This document shows positions 7,958 to 18,441 of a stretch of 64,000 nucleotides of DNA, in pieces. Position 1 is the first letter of the stretch; each line of letters opens with the position of its first letter. The stretch spans positions 526,180 through 590,179 of the forward strand of contig LIHN01000001.1 of assembly GCA_001314545.1 (NCBI GenBank), given 5' to 3'. Under the pieces are notes generated by a model. It saw only the letters and a program-made list of their open reading frames with translations, searched no databases and was not told the origin of the DNA. This DNA is from Bacteroidetes bacterium HLUCCA01 (lineage in GTDB: Bacteria; Bacteroidota; Rhodothermia; Balneolales; HLUCCA01). The position numbers were made by a program, and so were the translations under genes.

Positions 7958-10900
7958 TCAGTTCGAGCGGATGGATACAATGACGCTCACCCGTATATCC
8001 TGCGTGGTTCGGGGAAATACGCCGGTCGACTTCGGGATCAGCTGGGAGTAGCGGTACTCCAGATTGGCCTTGACCGATTGGGAAAACTGGTAGCCGATCA
8101 ACGGGGTCACATCGATGCGAATATCACCACGCTCATTCGGGTCCTGCGGGGTGTACAGTACCGGATCCCGCAACGATGGATCAAGTTGCTGACTGAGCAC
8201 TTCGTTGATGTCCTGATTGAGGCGGTAGGTGAGCTGCAGGTTCTCGATGTAGGCTACCGTCAGGCTCATATCAAGGGTATTCTGCAGTCGTGGGAAGAAC
8301 GGAAGAGTGAATCCGCGCTTGGAGAATCGGGCCGTGAAGCGCAGACTGCGGGAGTTGTTTTCAATAACGTTGGTGTTGGCCAGTGAGAAGGACGTAATGC
8401 GGGAACTGCTGTACTGCAGGTCGGTACCCAGACCCGATTTCCAGGTCAGCTGCATACCCAGCAGCGGATTGAATTGCTGTTCTACGTTGATGGTACTGGG
8501 CTGATATTCCGGCCGCTGATCCAGCGCACGGTAGGCTCCGATACTGCGCGATTGTTCGGTTCCGAAATCGGGATTGAACTGCCAGCCCAGACGGTATCGG
8601 CCGGTATACACATGGCTGAGCGTAGCCCGGTTCAGATAGCGTTCCAGAAACGGTATGCGTTTCTCCCATCCGGTCCAGGTTACGCGCCAGTTCGGCAACG
8701 GGAATGCACTGAAACCCAGCGAACCTCGCCCTTGCTGCGACATACTCACGTAGGAACGGCGGAAGTCTTCCTGCATGGCTGTTGTACCGAGCACAACCCG
8801 CCGGTCTTCGTTACGGTCTGTGATTTCCGAGGTGCCATCCATGTCATCAAAGGCGGTCTGCAGGTGGCGGCGGAAAAAATCGGTGTAACCGCCTCCAAAA
8901 GCCCAGACCGAAGAGGCTACATTACCGTTCTGATTTTCCTGGGCTGTGATGTTGTCGATGCCGGCTGTGAGGGTATTCTGGGTTGTATTGTCCCAGGAGT
9001 TGGACCAGTCCAGGGCAACCGTGATTTCGCGGACGGGCTGCAGGGTACCGCGCAGGTTGATGGCATCGGACGTGCGTATCGACTGGTTCAGCGGCAGGGT
9101 CACATCCTGGGAAGGACTGCGGATGAGCTGGGATTCATCGATTCGACTGGAAAGTCCGATCCGGTAGCCGAAGTCCGGCGAATAGCGCTCTTCATCAAAG
9201 GCCGACCAAAGGGATGAACCCCCGACGTACCCCTGCTGGGCTGCCTGAACCGAATGGGAATAGGTCATGTCCAGGCTCTGCAGACTCAATACAGACAGGA
9301 GCATGCGCCGGCCGTAAAATTCGGCCTGGTCGGCCAGGGACCGGGTTTCGGGTTCTACTGCAGGCTGGGCTTGCTGCTGGCGCTGCCGACCACGCCGGGC
9401 GCCGATGGCAACGGGTTCTTCCTCCTGCTCTGGCTGGTCGGCGGCAGCTCGCTGTTCACGTTCCTGCTGACGGCGTTGTCGCTCCCGGTTACGCTGTTGC
9501 TCGCGCGAACGTCGTTCGGCTTCATCGGCACGGAATGCCTTGTCGTAGATCGGTATTTTTCGCAACAGATCCTGAAATCGTATCGACGGATTCTGATCCA
9601 GGGAGAACTGGTTGGTCAGATTGGCTCCGAGTCCGGACCCCAGCGCGCTGTTGGTCCACCGGAACCCGCCCCGGTAGGATGCCGAATAGTTCAACCATCG
9701 CAGCGACTCAAACTTATTCAGGCGGGGTCGCCAGGTGGCCGTAAAATTCTCGTTATAATCACTGCGACGAGGCCGTACTTCGGAGTCGCTGAGGACGTCG
9801 CCCAGCACGTCAAACGAATCACGGATGGTGAAGTTATTGGAGTCAGGGATGGTGTCCTGGGCGATGAGGGCCAGATCCTGATTGGTGGTATTGGAGTAGG
9901 TCAGACTCACCACGGACAGCACGTTGTAATTGATGCTGAAATTGTTGGAGAAGGTAAAGTTGTGCTGCTGACGGAACTGGGATGGATTATTGTCGAACTC
10001 CCGGGTAGCACTCTCACCGTAGGTACGATTCAGGGTAGCACTGGACGTGATGGAGCTGGGCAGATAGGCAAACTGCAGTTCATCCAAATAGCGTAACACC
10101 GGTGTATCCGACAAAAACCCAAAGGGCCGTACTGTTCGCACGTTACGCACATTTAAGTTGTAATTCACCCCGGTGGTGTAGTTCCAGTTATCGTTGAACT
10201 CGGTGCGGAAGTCGCGCTCATTTCGGGTGTTGTAGACGTAACTCAGCCGGATATTATCCAGGGTGTACTGAGCCAGGGGTGTTCGGGAGAACCGTTTGGA
10301 AATATTGGACAGATTGATGGAGTAACTTTCACTGAAGGTCTGGATTTCACGGAGCTTGGCTGCTATCTGGGCATCTTTTTCCGCGTCGGAGAGCAACTCA
10401 TTGGCACGTACCGCGCGCTGGAAGTCTTCAAAGCGGATATCCCCCTCTCTGGGCAGGAAACGCGGCGTCTGGGTGTTGCGGCGGGCCGACAGCGTCACGG
10501 GAATGTTCCAGCCGAACCGCTCGGGAATAAACCGGTGCATGTTGACCGTTCCGGTCAGGTCGTAGCTGGTGCGGTCGAAGTTCTGGCGGTTACCCAGCTG
10601 GGAATCAATGCTGCCGAAACCATCCGTGCTCCGATTCAGTGTGGCACTGACGTTGGCAAAATCAGCCAGAACAACCTGAGAGCGCACGTTGGCGGCCCAG
10701 CCCGACTGATCTTCAAAGCCGGAAACACGGAGTTCATTGACCCACACTTCCGCATCCAGGGAGGGCACCCCGGCATACTGCAGCCCTGCCCTGTTCTGGG
10801 CTTCCGGTGCATAGGGATTCCGGATTCCTATTCCGATTTCGGTGATTCGGTTCAATGACGGTTCCCCCACCACCGCCAGGATGGTACCGGCAGGTGCATT

Positions 10901-13900
10901 ACGCACAATATCAGAGCGTTCAAACGGCTTTGAGGGATCGGCCTGAAGGTCGTTGCGCAGCTGCTTTAACTCATTGAGGGCGCCCAGAATGAGGTTCATG
11001 CTGTTTTCACCGGGTAACCAGATAGCGTCCAGATCTTCCTGAACGCCGCCCACTCCGGGCGAGAAATTGTGCAGGGTATCGGTGGGAGTGATGGGCTGAC
11101 GGTACTCGTAATAGTTGTTCTCCACGTCACTACCCAGCCGGACCACCAGTTCGATGTCGTCCCGGTTGGAGTACCCCTCCCCGTGCACAAACATCCGCAT
11201 ATTTGAGTAGTTGGTCAGGTTCAGGCCGGTCGGGTACACCCGTTTCATCAGGCGAACATCGCCGGCACGCAAATCCTCAACCCGCATGAGCAGGGACTGC
11301 TCATTGGCCAGGACTTCCTGCTGCTGCCCGCGGTTGACCGAGCGGATAGCACCTTCCGGAACCCGGTACGGGACCGGTCTTCGGTTCGAGTTCTCTTCAA
11401 TATTGATGGTGGCGACCTCGAAAATGGTATTGGTATTCCCCTGATTGCCCACTTCCTCCGCCTTGCGCCACTGATTCCCGACCAGTTCCAGGGTGGCAAA
11501 CCGCATGGTGAAGGGCTGTCGATATCCGGTCATCCACATACGGATGTGGGTGACACGCTCCAGGTTTTCAATATTGCCAACCCGCTCAATGAAATCGCGC
11601 AGGGGTATCTGCACCTGATACCACCGGTTCCACTGCTCCTCTCCGTCAACTTTGTCGATGATGTAGTTATCGCCGATCTGAAGCGCTGTAGTATCCGCCG
11701 GATTGAAGGAAACCCGATACTGAAAAAAGGCATTTTCGGTGTTCACGAAGGCCGGATTGATGAGTCCCTCCGAATCAGGGCGGTTGGTCACGGCCCGCTG
11801 CCCTTCACCGGACTGCGCGTTGCCCTCGTGAAAGCCGAACATGCGATGGAAGCGCTGATGCAGGGGCAGATCGCGAACCTCCGGACTGTCAAAATACACG
11901 AAATCGTCTCCGGACGGATCGGCTTCAATGCGCGCCAGCATTTCGGGCTCGTCGATGTAAAGGGCCCGCATCTGCTGTAGAAAATCAGCAAAGAGCACCG
12001 TCTCGTTCAGCCCGTCAATGCCGCCGGTGTTCGGCGCACCGTCCAGTCCCACATCTTCCAGGGCGATGGTTTCCTGGGAAAACTGGCCGTCCAGATCGGG
12101 AATATTGCGGTAAATATAGGATCGGCCCGCCTGGTCAGGCCGCAGATTACCGCTTCGCTCGGCAAGACCATCTTCGGTGTTGTTCTCGTTGTTGGGAATC
12201 ACATCTTCGGTAATCACCCCGATGTCAAAGTATATAACCCCGTCGTAATCGGCGAAGTCCTGACCGGTGGGCTGGCGACCATCCGGCAGAATGGGCTGCA
12301 CCCAGAATTCAAGGAACTCAATGTTATTTTGCGTCAGGTCATCCAGTCCGCTTGGCAGGGTAGCCGTGAAACCACCCCACATTTCCTCCGGACGGTCCTC
12401 CAGGAAGTCTTTGAGTGCCGGATTGTAGTTGTAGGGTCCTCGCTTGGTCGGATCGTAATGAATGTCGAGCGTTTGCAGGATGTTGTCCTGGGTGAGTACG
12501 TCCCGGTCAGGGAATACATCGGTGACCTGAACCGGCAGCGACTCGACGGTACGGGCAGCATCGGTGATACGCCCCAGACTGACCGGTATGGTGTACCAGG
12601 AGAACTTGGCTCTGAGGTCACTGCGCTGGCTGCGCGAGGGAATGGATTGGTCGGCGTTGACCATATCGGCATCCAGTGCGGGCAGGGCAAACGGAGCGGC
12701 CGCGAGGTTCCACCGGCCCGGACTTAAAAACGATACCGAATTCTTCGAGCCTTCGAAATCGTCAATGAACGAGACACCAAGCTCCTCGTCCGGGTAGAGA
12801 ATACCGCGATCGATGGCGCGCTGAACGGCGTTGGTCTGGGCTACACCCGGACGAATCTGAGCGAACTCTCCGGTAAAGGAGATACTGGACTCGGCCCGGG
12901 TCTGTAGCAGGGGTATGCGGTCGATGGCGCGGGTGAGCCAGGGAGCATCAAACTCAGCCCGGGCATCAAAGCCCAGTACCGCGTTGTTGATGGGCTCCTC
13001 TCCCACCGGAATTTTATCCTGCAGGGGACGGTCGCGCTGGCGGAAGTACGTACTGCCCAGTTGAATATCCGGGCTGAGGGTGTATTCAGCTCGAAGACCG
13101 GTAAACGTAGTTTGCTGAATCTGCAGGAACTGGTTGCTTTCGTAATCAATGCGGATGTCCTGCCCGGGTGCCAGGTAGGTGCGGTTGGTAATCAGGATAT
13201 TACCCAGGGAATAGTCAACCTCGTAATCTAGCCCCTCGGTGAGCTCCCTTCCGTTGGCAGTAACCCTGACGGAGCCTTCAACCAGCTGAAATCCCAGAAA
13301 ATAACTGTCAGACACCCCGCCTTTTGACGTACCCCGGATCCGGTAGATGTTATTTTTTGAACTGTTGGCTGCATTGTTGCGCGTGGTGGTGTACAGCTCG
13401 GTAAAGGCCAGCCGTTCAATAGCCTCTTCACGCTCCGATGCCGGCAGCTGCGATGCATTCAGAATGTCAATAATGCGCTGGCCGAATGGCTCCAGATACG
13501 GGAATACAATACGACCGTCGCGCGAATTCAGGGTTCCGGTTCCGAAGTCAATTTGATTGTCGGCCCCCACCTGCCCCTGTGAACCAACCCGGTCAAGCCC
13601 CAGATCCTGCAGCAAAATGTTGGCAAGGCCCGGCAGACTGAACTGCTCCTGGGTTCCCTGGGTGTAGAAAATATTCAGATCCAGCCCGTCACTGGTCAGG
13701 TTGGTGGTGTTCAGCGAGTACACGTTCCGCATCGTCAGCGGCCAGGCTCTGGAACTGGGCGTCAGGCCGATGGGTCGCAGCAGTTTGAGAAACAACCGCT
13801 GCGTATCACCCTGGTTTACATCGCCCACATAAATAATCTGGTTGGTTTGCGGATCACGGTAGGAAAAGCTCACCGCCAGGGCTTGTCTGGAATTCAGCGG

Positions 13901-15460
13901 AGATGACAGGGATATATAACCCAGGGCCTCGTCCAGCGTGTAGTCAACGCCTTCGCGCAGAGGCACGAAGATACCGGAGGCAAACTCATCGGCCGATACG
14001 CCTAAATCATCGGCTGAAATACTTGCCGATTCAGGCCGGAACTGATCGATGGTGGCGTCATCGAAGGGGTCATCGGATTCGTCGGGCGGCAGAAATTGTC
14101 CGCCGAATTGCCGGGTTCCGTAGTCGAGCAGGGCAACGGCCGTACGCTGACCTTCCTGCGGGGAGAGGGTTTCATTGAGTACCCAGACTTCAATGTTGGT
14201 AATATTGAACAGGCGACGGGTGAGGGTCGGGTCGGAAAGATTGTTTTCAAACTCCTGGCGGGCAAAGAAATCCAGAAAGAAGTGGCGGTTGTCTTCATAG
14301 GCGTTGGGACGGATGTCAATCTGCTGATCGGTGGAGCCGCCGGAGACGGTCTGCGATTCAGAATTACCTTCCTGCTGGGATACAATACCCGTCAGCTCCA
14401 GGGGACCCATCTGAAACCGGGATTTAATGCCGAAAAGGGCGCCACCCCCTCTGACCAGAGAGTTTCCGGTATCCATGGATACGTTTCCGAGTTCTACGGA
14501 TTGCAGAATTTCATCTTCGTAGCCGGTGTAGACGATGCTCACTCGGTTTTCAAAGTCGAAGGTACGCTCGGTGTCCCAGTCGGTGCGGATGTTCAGCTTG
14601 TCGCCGATGGTACCCTGTATGTTGAGCCGCAGGTTCTGGTTGAAGGTAGGATCAATGCGCCGCTGCTGATCGGGCGGCACGGCGGGATCTTCGGTTTCCT
14701 GGATAGATACGCCCAGGTTCATGTTGGCATTGCCTGTTACGCGCAGGTTGACTTCGGGTCGACCAAAAATGGTGGTAAATGCCGAACGCTGGCCTCCGGG
14801 GATGTTGATTCTGAAATCCAGCAACCCTCGCTGCAGGTCTTGTCGTCGTTGGGATTCCTGCACGATGCGCGCCCAGTTATCCTGCTTGCCGCGCTGCCGC
14901 TCCCGGATCAGATACTCCTGCAGGCTGAGCTCGACCGGGTAGCCGAGGGTTATCCCCCCCAGTTCACGTCGCAGGGTGTAATTGCCCAGGCTGTCGCGCT
15001 CGGTGACAACCTGCATATCCCGCAACGGGATTTCAGCAAGCCGCGAGCGCGTGCGGGTGATGCGAAGCGGAGAGTAGGTGTGCTTCGGACCCGGAATAAA
15101 CCGGGCAGACGTACTATCTGCCGTCGTTGCGGTTGTATCGGACGGGGTTGACGTAGTGTCTGAAACTGCCTGAGCTGGTTGAGGCAGGGCCAGGGTGTCT
15201 GCGTGCAGGGACTCCGTGCGGGGCTGTTGCAGGGCTATCAACGCCCCTGCCGGACCAGTTTGTGTGCCCGGATCAACGGCGAGGCTGACTGTATCATGCT
15301 CCCGGGCAACGTCCGACAGACCGCCGGAGGGGTCCGTCAATAGCGCTGCAGGGACATAAAGACTGCCTGAAGCCTGTACATGGGTCGGCAACACAACACA
15401 TCCTGCCACAATTACCACACACAGGGCAGTAAACGTACGTACGAGCTGCAAAGAGAGCAA
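7958..15460 (-). CDS. sprA: SprA, type IX secretion system outer-membrane translocon
   Basis: A giant beta-barrel pore of 2,500 residues that exports proteins across the outer membrane in type IX secretion and gliding systems. A signal peptide is visible (LVRTFTALCVVIVAGC to about residue 31). The N-terminal half carries SprA-typical blocks: LNIQGTIGDKLNIRTDWD, YEDEILQSVELGNVSM, SLVRGGGALFGIKSRFQMG and FLDFFARQEFE. The C-terminal half is a long run of amphipathic beta strands. The first codon is TTG at 15460; an in-frame stop lies 15 bases upstream and no ATG is available before the signal peptide. A charged low-complexity insertion occupies about residues 1975-2037. No other T9SS gene is in the window. 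Confidence 0.93.
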   Translation of the reverse strand: MLSLQLVRTFTALCVVIVAGCVVLPTHVQASGSLYVPAALLTDPSGGLSDVAREHDTVSLAVDPGTQTGPAGALIALQQPRTESLHADTLALPQPAQAVSDTTSTPSDTTATTADSTSARFIPGPKHTYSPLRITRTRSRLAEIPLRDMQVVTERDSLGNYTLRRELGGITLGYPVELSLQEYLIRERQRGKQDNWARIVQESQRRQDLQRGLLDFRINIPGGQRSAFTTIFGRPEVNLRVTGNANMNLGVSIQETEDPAVPPDQQRRIDPTFNQNLRLNIQGTIGDKLNIRTDWDTERTFDFENRVSIVYTGYEDEILQSVELGNVSMDTGNSLVRGGGALFGIKSRFQMGPLELTGIVSQQEGNSESQTVSGGSTDQQIDIRPNAYEDNRHFFLDFFARQEFENNLSDPTLTRRLFNITNIEVWVLNETLSPQEGQRTAVALLDYGTRQFGGQFLPPDESDDPFDDATIDQFRPESASISADDLGVSADEFASGIFVPLREGVDYTLDEALGYISLSSPLNSRQALAVSFSYRDPQTNQIIYVGDVNQGDTQRLFLKLLRPIGLTPSSRAWPLTMRNVYSLNTTNLTSDGLDLNIFYTQGTQEQFSLPGLANILLQDLGLDRVGSQGQVGADNQIDFGTGTLNSRDGRIVFPYLEPFGQRIIDILNASQLPASEREEAIERLAFTELYTTTRNNAANSSKNNIYRIRGTSKGGVSDSYFLGFQLVEGSVRVTANGRELTEGLDYEVDYSLGNILITNRTYLAPGQDIRIDYESNQFLQIQQTTFTGLRAEYTLSPDIQLGSTYFRQRDRPLQDKIPVGEEPINNAVLGFDARAEFDAPWLTRAIDRIPLLQTRAESSISFTGEFAQIRPGVAQTNAVQRAIDRGILYPDEELGVSFIDDFEGSKNSVSFLSPGRWNLAAAPFALPALDADMVNADQSIPSRSQRSDLRAKFSWYTIPVSLGRITDAARTVESLPVQVTDVFPDRDVLTQDNILQTLDIHYDPTKRGPYNYNPALKDFLEDRPEEMWGGFTATLPSGLDDLTQNNIEFLEFWVQPILPDGRQPTGQDFADYDGVIYFDIGVITEDVIPNNENNTEDGLAERSGNLRPDQAGRSYIYRNIPDLDGQFSQETIALEDVGLDGAPNTGGIDGLNETVLFADFLQQMRALYIDEPEMLARIEADPSGDDFVYFDSPEVRDLPLHQRFHRMFGFHEGNAQSGEGQRAVTNRPDSEGLINPAFVNTENAFFQYRVSFNPADTTALQIGDNYIIDKVDGEEQWNRWYQVQIPLRDFIERVGNIENLERVTHIRMWMTGYRQPFTMRFATLELVGNQWRKAEEVGNQGNTNTIFEVATINIEENSNRRPVPYRVPEGAIRSVNRGQQQEVLANEQSLLMRVEDLRAGDVRLMKRVYPTGLNLTNYSNMRMFVHGEGYSNRDDIELVVRLGSDVENNYYEYRQPITPTDTLHNFSPGVGGVQEDLDAIWLPGENSMNLILGALNELKQLRNDLQADPSKPFERSDIVRNAPAGTILAVVGEPSLNRITEIGIGIRNPYAPEAQNRAGLQYAGVPSLDAEVWVNELRVSGFEDQSGWAANVRSQVVLADFANVSATLNRSTDGFGSIDSQLGNRQNFDRTSYDLTGTVNMHRFIPERFGWNIPVTLSARRNTQTPRFLPREGDIRFEDFQRAVRANELLSDAEKDAQIAAKLREIQTFSESYSINLSNISKRFSRTPLAQYTLDNIRLSYVYNTRNERDFRTEFNDNWNYTTGVNYNLNVRNVRTVRPFGFLSDTPVLRYLDELQFAYLPSSITSSATLNRTYGESATREFDNNPSQFRQQHNFTFSNNFSINYNVLSVVSLTYSNTTNQDLALIAQDTIPDSNNFTIRDSFDVLGDVLSDSEVRPRRSDYNENFTATWRPRLNKFESLRWLNYSASYRGGFRWTNSALGSGLGANLTNQFSLDQNPSIRFQDLLRKIPIYDKAFRADEAERRSREQQRNRERQRRQQEREQRAAADQPEQEEEPVAIGARRGRQRQQQAQPAVEPETRSLADQAEFYGRRMLLSVLSLQSLDMTYSHSVQAAQQGYVGGSSLWSAFDEERYSPDFGYRIGLSSRIDESQLIRSPSQDVTLPLNQSIRTSDAINLRGTLQPVREITVALDWSNSWDNTTQNTLTAGIDNITAQENQNGNVASSVWAFGGGYTDFFRRHLQTAFDDMDGTSEITDRNEDRRVVLGTTAMQEDFRRSYVSMSQQGRGSLGFSAFPLPNWRVTWTGWEKRIPFLERYLNRATLSHVYTGRYRLGWQFNPDFGTEQSRSIGAYRALDQRPEYQPSTINVEQQFNPLLGMQLTWKSGLGTDLQYSSSRITSFSLANTNVIENNSRSLRFTARFSKRGFTLPFFPRLQNTLDMSLTVAYIENLQLTYRLNQDINEVLSQQLDPSLRDPVLYTPQDPNERGDIRIDVTPLIGYQFSQSVKANLEYRYSQLIPKSTGVFPRTTQDIRVSVIVSIRSN

Positions 15461-15750
15461 AAACGTGATATTTCAGGTTATCGGATTGAAAAATATGCTG
15501 TTCAGCAACATCGTAACGTTATGCAATAGGCAATATATTTGGTGATTATGCCGGGAAAACCCGAAATTCGTGCATATCATGCTAAACTAAAGAAATTCTG
15601 CGAAAACAAGGTAAAATTTTACACGACTTGTTTGTTACCCGGTCTGCATTGTACCAGGACGGTAAAGCGGCATTTCCCGCCCATTTTGCAAAATCCCCGA
15701 ATACAACCAACCCGTTCAGATTCTGGTAATCCATCCATTTCCGGCCAACC
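15461..15750. other. Intergenic region between sprA and lptF (divergent)
   Basis: This 290-bp AT-richer gap must hold the promoters of both sprA (minus) and lptF (plus). The only promoter-like string I can support is TATATTTG at 15534-15541, an exact match to the Bacteroidota -7 consensus TAnnTTTG on the plus strand. No TTG lies at the usual distance upstream of it. A small TAACGTTA palindrome sits near 15513-15520. No gene is evident; the 91-residue open frame at 15539-15814 has no protein-like character and runs into lptF. Confidence 0.4.
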
Positions 15751-17199
15751 ATGCTCAACACGCTGCAACGCGATATCCTTAAAAAACACATCGGACCGTT
15801 CCTGTTCTCGCTGATCACGATATTGTTTTTACTGTTGCTGCAGTTTTTGATGCTGCATATTGACAAACTGGTGGGCAAGGGTCTGGATCCGCTGATAATT
15901 CTGGAACTGATTGCCTATCAGCTGGCCTATATGCTGGTGCTGGCGGCGCCCATGTCTGTGCTGGTTGCTACCCTTATGGCCTACGGTCGTTTTGCCGAAC
16001 TCAGTGAACTCACGGCAATAAAAGCTGCTGGCGTCACGCCCCTGCAGCTCATGAAACCCGTGCTGTTCAGCGCTGCCCTGCTTGGGGTTTTTCTGGGCTG
16101 GTTCTCCAACAGTGTATTGCCGGAGGCGAATTTCAAGGCCCGTTCCCTTTTTCTGGATATACGCATGAAAAAACCCGGGTTCGACCTGGAGTCGAATATC
16201 TTCTACGATGGCATCGAGGGGTATACGTTTCTGGCGCGTGACTTATCCGAACAATCCGACTCCATGCTCAGTGTGACCATCTACCAGGAAGCAACAGCCA
16301 CGCGCGACCAGGCGGTAATTACGGCCGAGCTGGGTATCCTCAGCAGTGATGAACGGTCGTATTCGCTGGTACTCGACCTGTACAACGGCTCGGTACATCG
16401 TGTGCTACCTGACTCCCGCAACGTAACCCGCCGGTTCGAAGAAAGCCAGTTTGAACGACAGCAAATCCGGTTTGACCTCAGCGACATGGCGTTCTCACGT
16501 ACCAATCCGGATGTCAGACGCAGAGACGACCGCACCATGACGGCGCAGGCAATGCGCGTGGTTGCCGACAGCCTTAAGGGTGAAATTCAGGCCGAATTCG
16601 ACCGGCTCATTGATTACAGTCCGGCAGTAAAACTTCTTACCGAAGGTCCGGCCCACCTGCCGGCCAGAACATCACGATCCATCCGGACCGTGTATGACAC
16701 TACCGACTATGCCGCCGACATGGTGGTTCACCCTCCCGTTGAGGATGCCCCCTGGCAAACCCTGCATTACCTGAGCGACAACGAGTCGCAGCAGCGTATC
16801 CTGCAGGAAGCCGCCAATGCATACCGTGCATTGCAGTCGAACCTGACCGGAGCCCGTACCAACCACGAGTGGCGCAGTGAACGGGTAGCTCAGTTCGAGG
16901 TCGAAATCATAAAAAAAATAGCTATTCCCTTCGGTTGCATCGTCTTTGTACTTATCGGAGCTCCCCTCGGCATGCTCACCCGAAAGGGTAATCTGGGTGT
17001 GAATGTCGTAATCAGTGCCATACTGTTCACCTACTACTGGATCAGCATCATTCAGGGTGAGAAACTGGCCGACCGGCTGATTGTCACGCCGTTTGCGGGG
17101 ATGTGGTTCGGCAATATCACCCTGGGAGTGCTGGGTATGATCTTGCTCATAAGGGTTACCAGCGAAAAACGGTTACGGGATTTGTGGAGCAGGTTATGA
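15751..17199 (+). CDS. lptF: LptF/LptG family permease (YjgP/YjgQ), larger paralogue with insertion
   Basis: Membrane subunit of the LptB2FG transporter, which extracts lipopolysaccharide from the inner membrane and feeds it to LptC/LptA. Three N-terminal membrane segments lie within about 12-110 and three C-terminal ones within about 385-470, with a periplasmic jellyroll between (about 120-260). TAIKAAGVTPLQLMKPV matches the coupling region conserved in YjgP/YjgQ proteins. The 482 residues exceed the usual 360 or so because of about 120 extra residues (about 265-385) before the last membrane bundle. Calling this copy F and the next one G is a convention. It overlaps the next gene by 4 bases (ATGA). 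Confidence 0.88.
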   Translation: MLNTLQRDILKKHIGPFLFSLITILFLLLLQFLMLHIDKLVGKGLDPLIILELIAYQLAYMLVLAAPMSVLVATLMAYGRFAELSELTAIKAAGVTPLQLMKPVLFSAALLGVFLGWFSNSVLPEANFKARSLFLDIRMKKPGFDLESNIFYDGIEGYTFLARDLSEQSDSMLSVTIYQEATATRDQAVITAELGILSSDERSYSLVLDLYNGSVHRVLPDSRNVTRRFEESQFERQQIRFDLSDMAFSRTNPDVRRRDDRTMTAQAMRVVADSLKGEIQAEFDRLIDYSPAVKLLTEGPAHLPARTSRSIRTVYDTTDYAADMVVHPPVEDAPWQTLHYLSDNESQQRILQEAANAYRALQSNLTGARTNHEWRSERVAQFEVEIIKKIAIPFGCIVFVLIGAPLGMLTRKGNLGVNVVISAILFTYYWISIIQGEKLADRLIVTPFAGMWFGNITLGVLGMILLIRVTSEKRLRDLWSRL

Positions 17200-18281
17200 T
17201 TGGCAACAGAACAGACCGCTTTATCCTGCTACGACTGCTTCTGATTACCACACTGGTACTGGTAATGCTGATTTTTATCTATGTGATCGTCGATTTTTCT
17301 GAGAACAGCGACGATTTCACCGACCGGGGAGCTGCGATGGCGGAAATTTGGGGCAACTACTACCTGCAGTACATCCCCGAAATCATCCGGCTGGTAACTC
17401 CCGCAGCCGTTTTCACGGCAACCCTGCTGGTGTTGGGTAAAATGGCGCAACAGCTGGAGGTGACGGCCCTGAAAGCTGCCGGCGTGAGCCTGTACCGCCT
17501 GAGTGTCCCCTTCCTGCTTTTCGCCCTGGCCGCTGCGTCAACACTTGCCTGGATGGATGCGAAGGTCGTTCCGGACGCGAACAAGGTCCGCATCGAATTT
17601 GAACGAACCTACCTCATGTCACGGTCGGACCGGATTGACCGGAGCCGAATTTTCAGGCAGGAATCGGAAAATACCATTCTGGCGGTGAATTATTACCTTC
17701 CCAGCGACTCCATCGCCTATCGTACACAATTGATTTCATTTGAGCACGGTCGGGTAAAACAGGTGATTGAATCCGGCAGAATGGAATGGCGCGAGGATAT
17801 CCCTGGCTGGGCTATGTTTTCTTCGGTTGTCCGAACCTTCGATGAATATGGTTACACCGAAGAAAGTATTGCACGCAAGGACACGGTGCTGAATATCAGA
17901 CCGCGCGACCTGTCCAGAACCACATCGGATGTATACCTGATGCGCTATGCGGAAGTGCTTGATTATCTTGAATCCCTGGAACGCATCGGCGCGGGCGACC
18001 TTGAATTGCCCCGGGTACAGTTCTACGGCAAGCTGGCCTACCCCCTGTCTGTCATCGTCATAACCATACTGGGTGTGGCTATTGCCTCGGTGCGCCGGCA
18101 GGGAGGGACCGGACTCATCCTGGGTACCGGACTGGGGATTATGTTTGCGTATCTGGCCCTGATGAAGCTGGCTGAACCCTTCGGTGTAGCCGGCACGATT
18201 GATCCGCTGACCGCTGTAATGCTGCCGCACGCAATTTTTGCCGTCATTGCCGTCGGAGCCCTGGTTGCTGCCAAAAAATAG
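17196..18281 (+). CDS. lptG: LptF/LptG family permease (YjgP/YjgQ), second subunit
   Basis: Partner membrane subunit of the lipopolysaccharide exporter. I start it at the ATG at 17196, which overlaps the preceding stop; the open frame extends upstream to 17103 but would then overlap lptF by about 100 bases. That gives 361 residues, the normal size. Membrane segments are near 12-32, 60-80 and 100-118, then a periplasmic beta-jellyroll, then three segments from about 275 to the end. TALKAAGVSLYRLSVPFLLF is the conserved coupling motif, and the last third has VITILGVAIASVRRQGG and LGTGLGIMFAYLALMKLAEPFG (family-typical). Confidence 0.88.
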   Translation: MIGNRTDRFILLRLLLITTLVLVMLIFIYVIVDFSENSDDFTDRGAAMAEIWGNYYLQYIPEIIRLVTPAAVFTATLLVLGKMAQQLEVTALKAAGVSLYRLSVPFLLFALAAASTLAWMDAKVVPDANKVRIEFERTYLMSRSDRIDRSRIFRQESENTILAVNYYLPSDSIAYRTQLISFEHGRVKQVIESGRMEWREDIPGWAMFSSVVRTFDEYGYTEESIARKDTVLNIRPRDLSRTTSDVYLMRYAEVLDYLESLERIGAGDLELPRVQFYGKLAYPLSVIVITILGVAIASVRRQGGTGLILGTGLGIMFAYLALMKLAEPFGVAGTIDPLTAVMLPHAIFAVIAVGALVAAKK

Positions 18282-18441
18282 CGGTTTTCACTTTTTCAAT
18301 GTGCAGGTCGCGGCCTGTCCGGGCAACTCAGTGCGCAGACACCGGGTGAATCGGATGGTAAGCCGCCTCCATTAACGGTGAAAGCCCCAACCCAACGCCA
18401 TCAGCCCGGTAACCATCCGCGAATTGCCAACCCGTATAAAC

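Noticed and set aside
14096-15151. 351-residue plus-strand open frame
   Set aside because: Antisense of the SprA N-terminal region; no recognisable motif.
15539-15814. 91-residue plus-strand frame between sprA and lptF
   Set aside because: Overlaps the lptF start in another frame, with an irregular cysteine and arginine pattern and no family resemblance.
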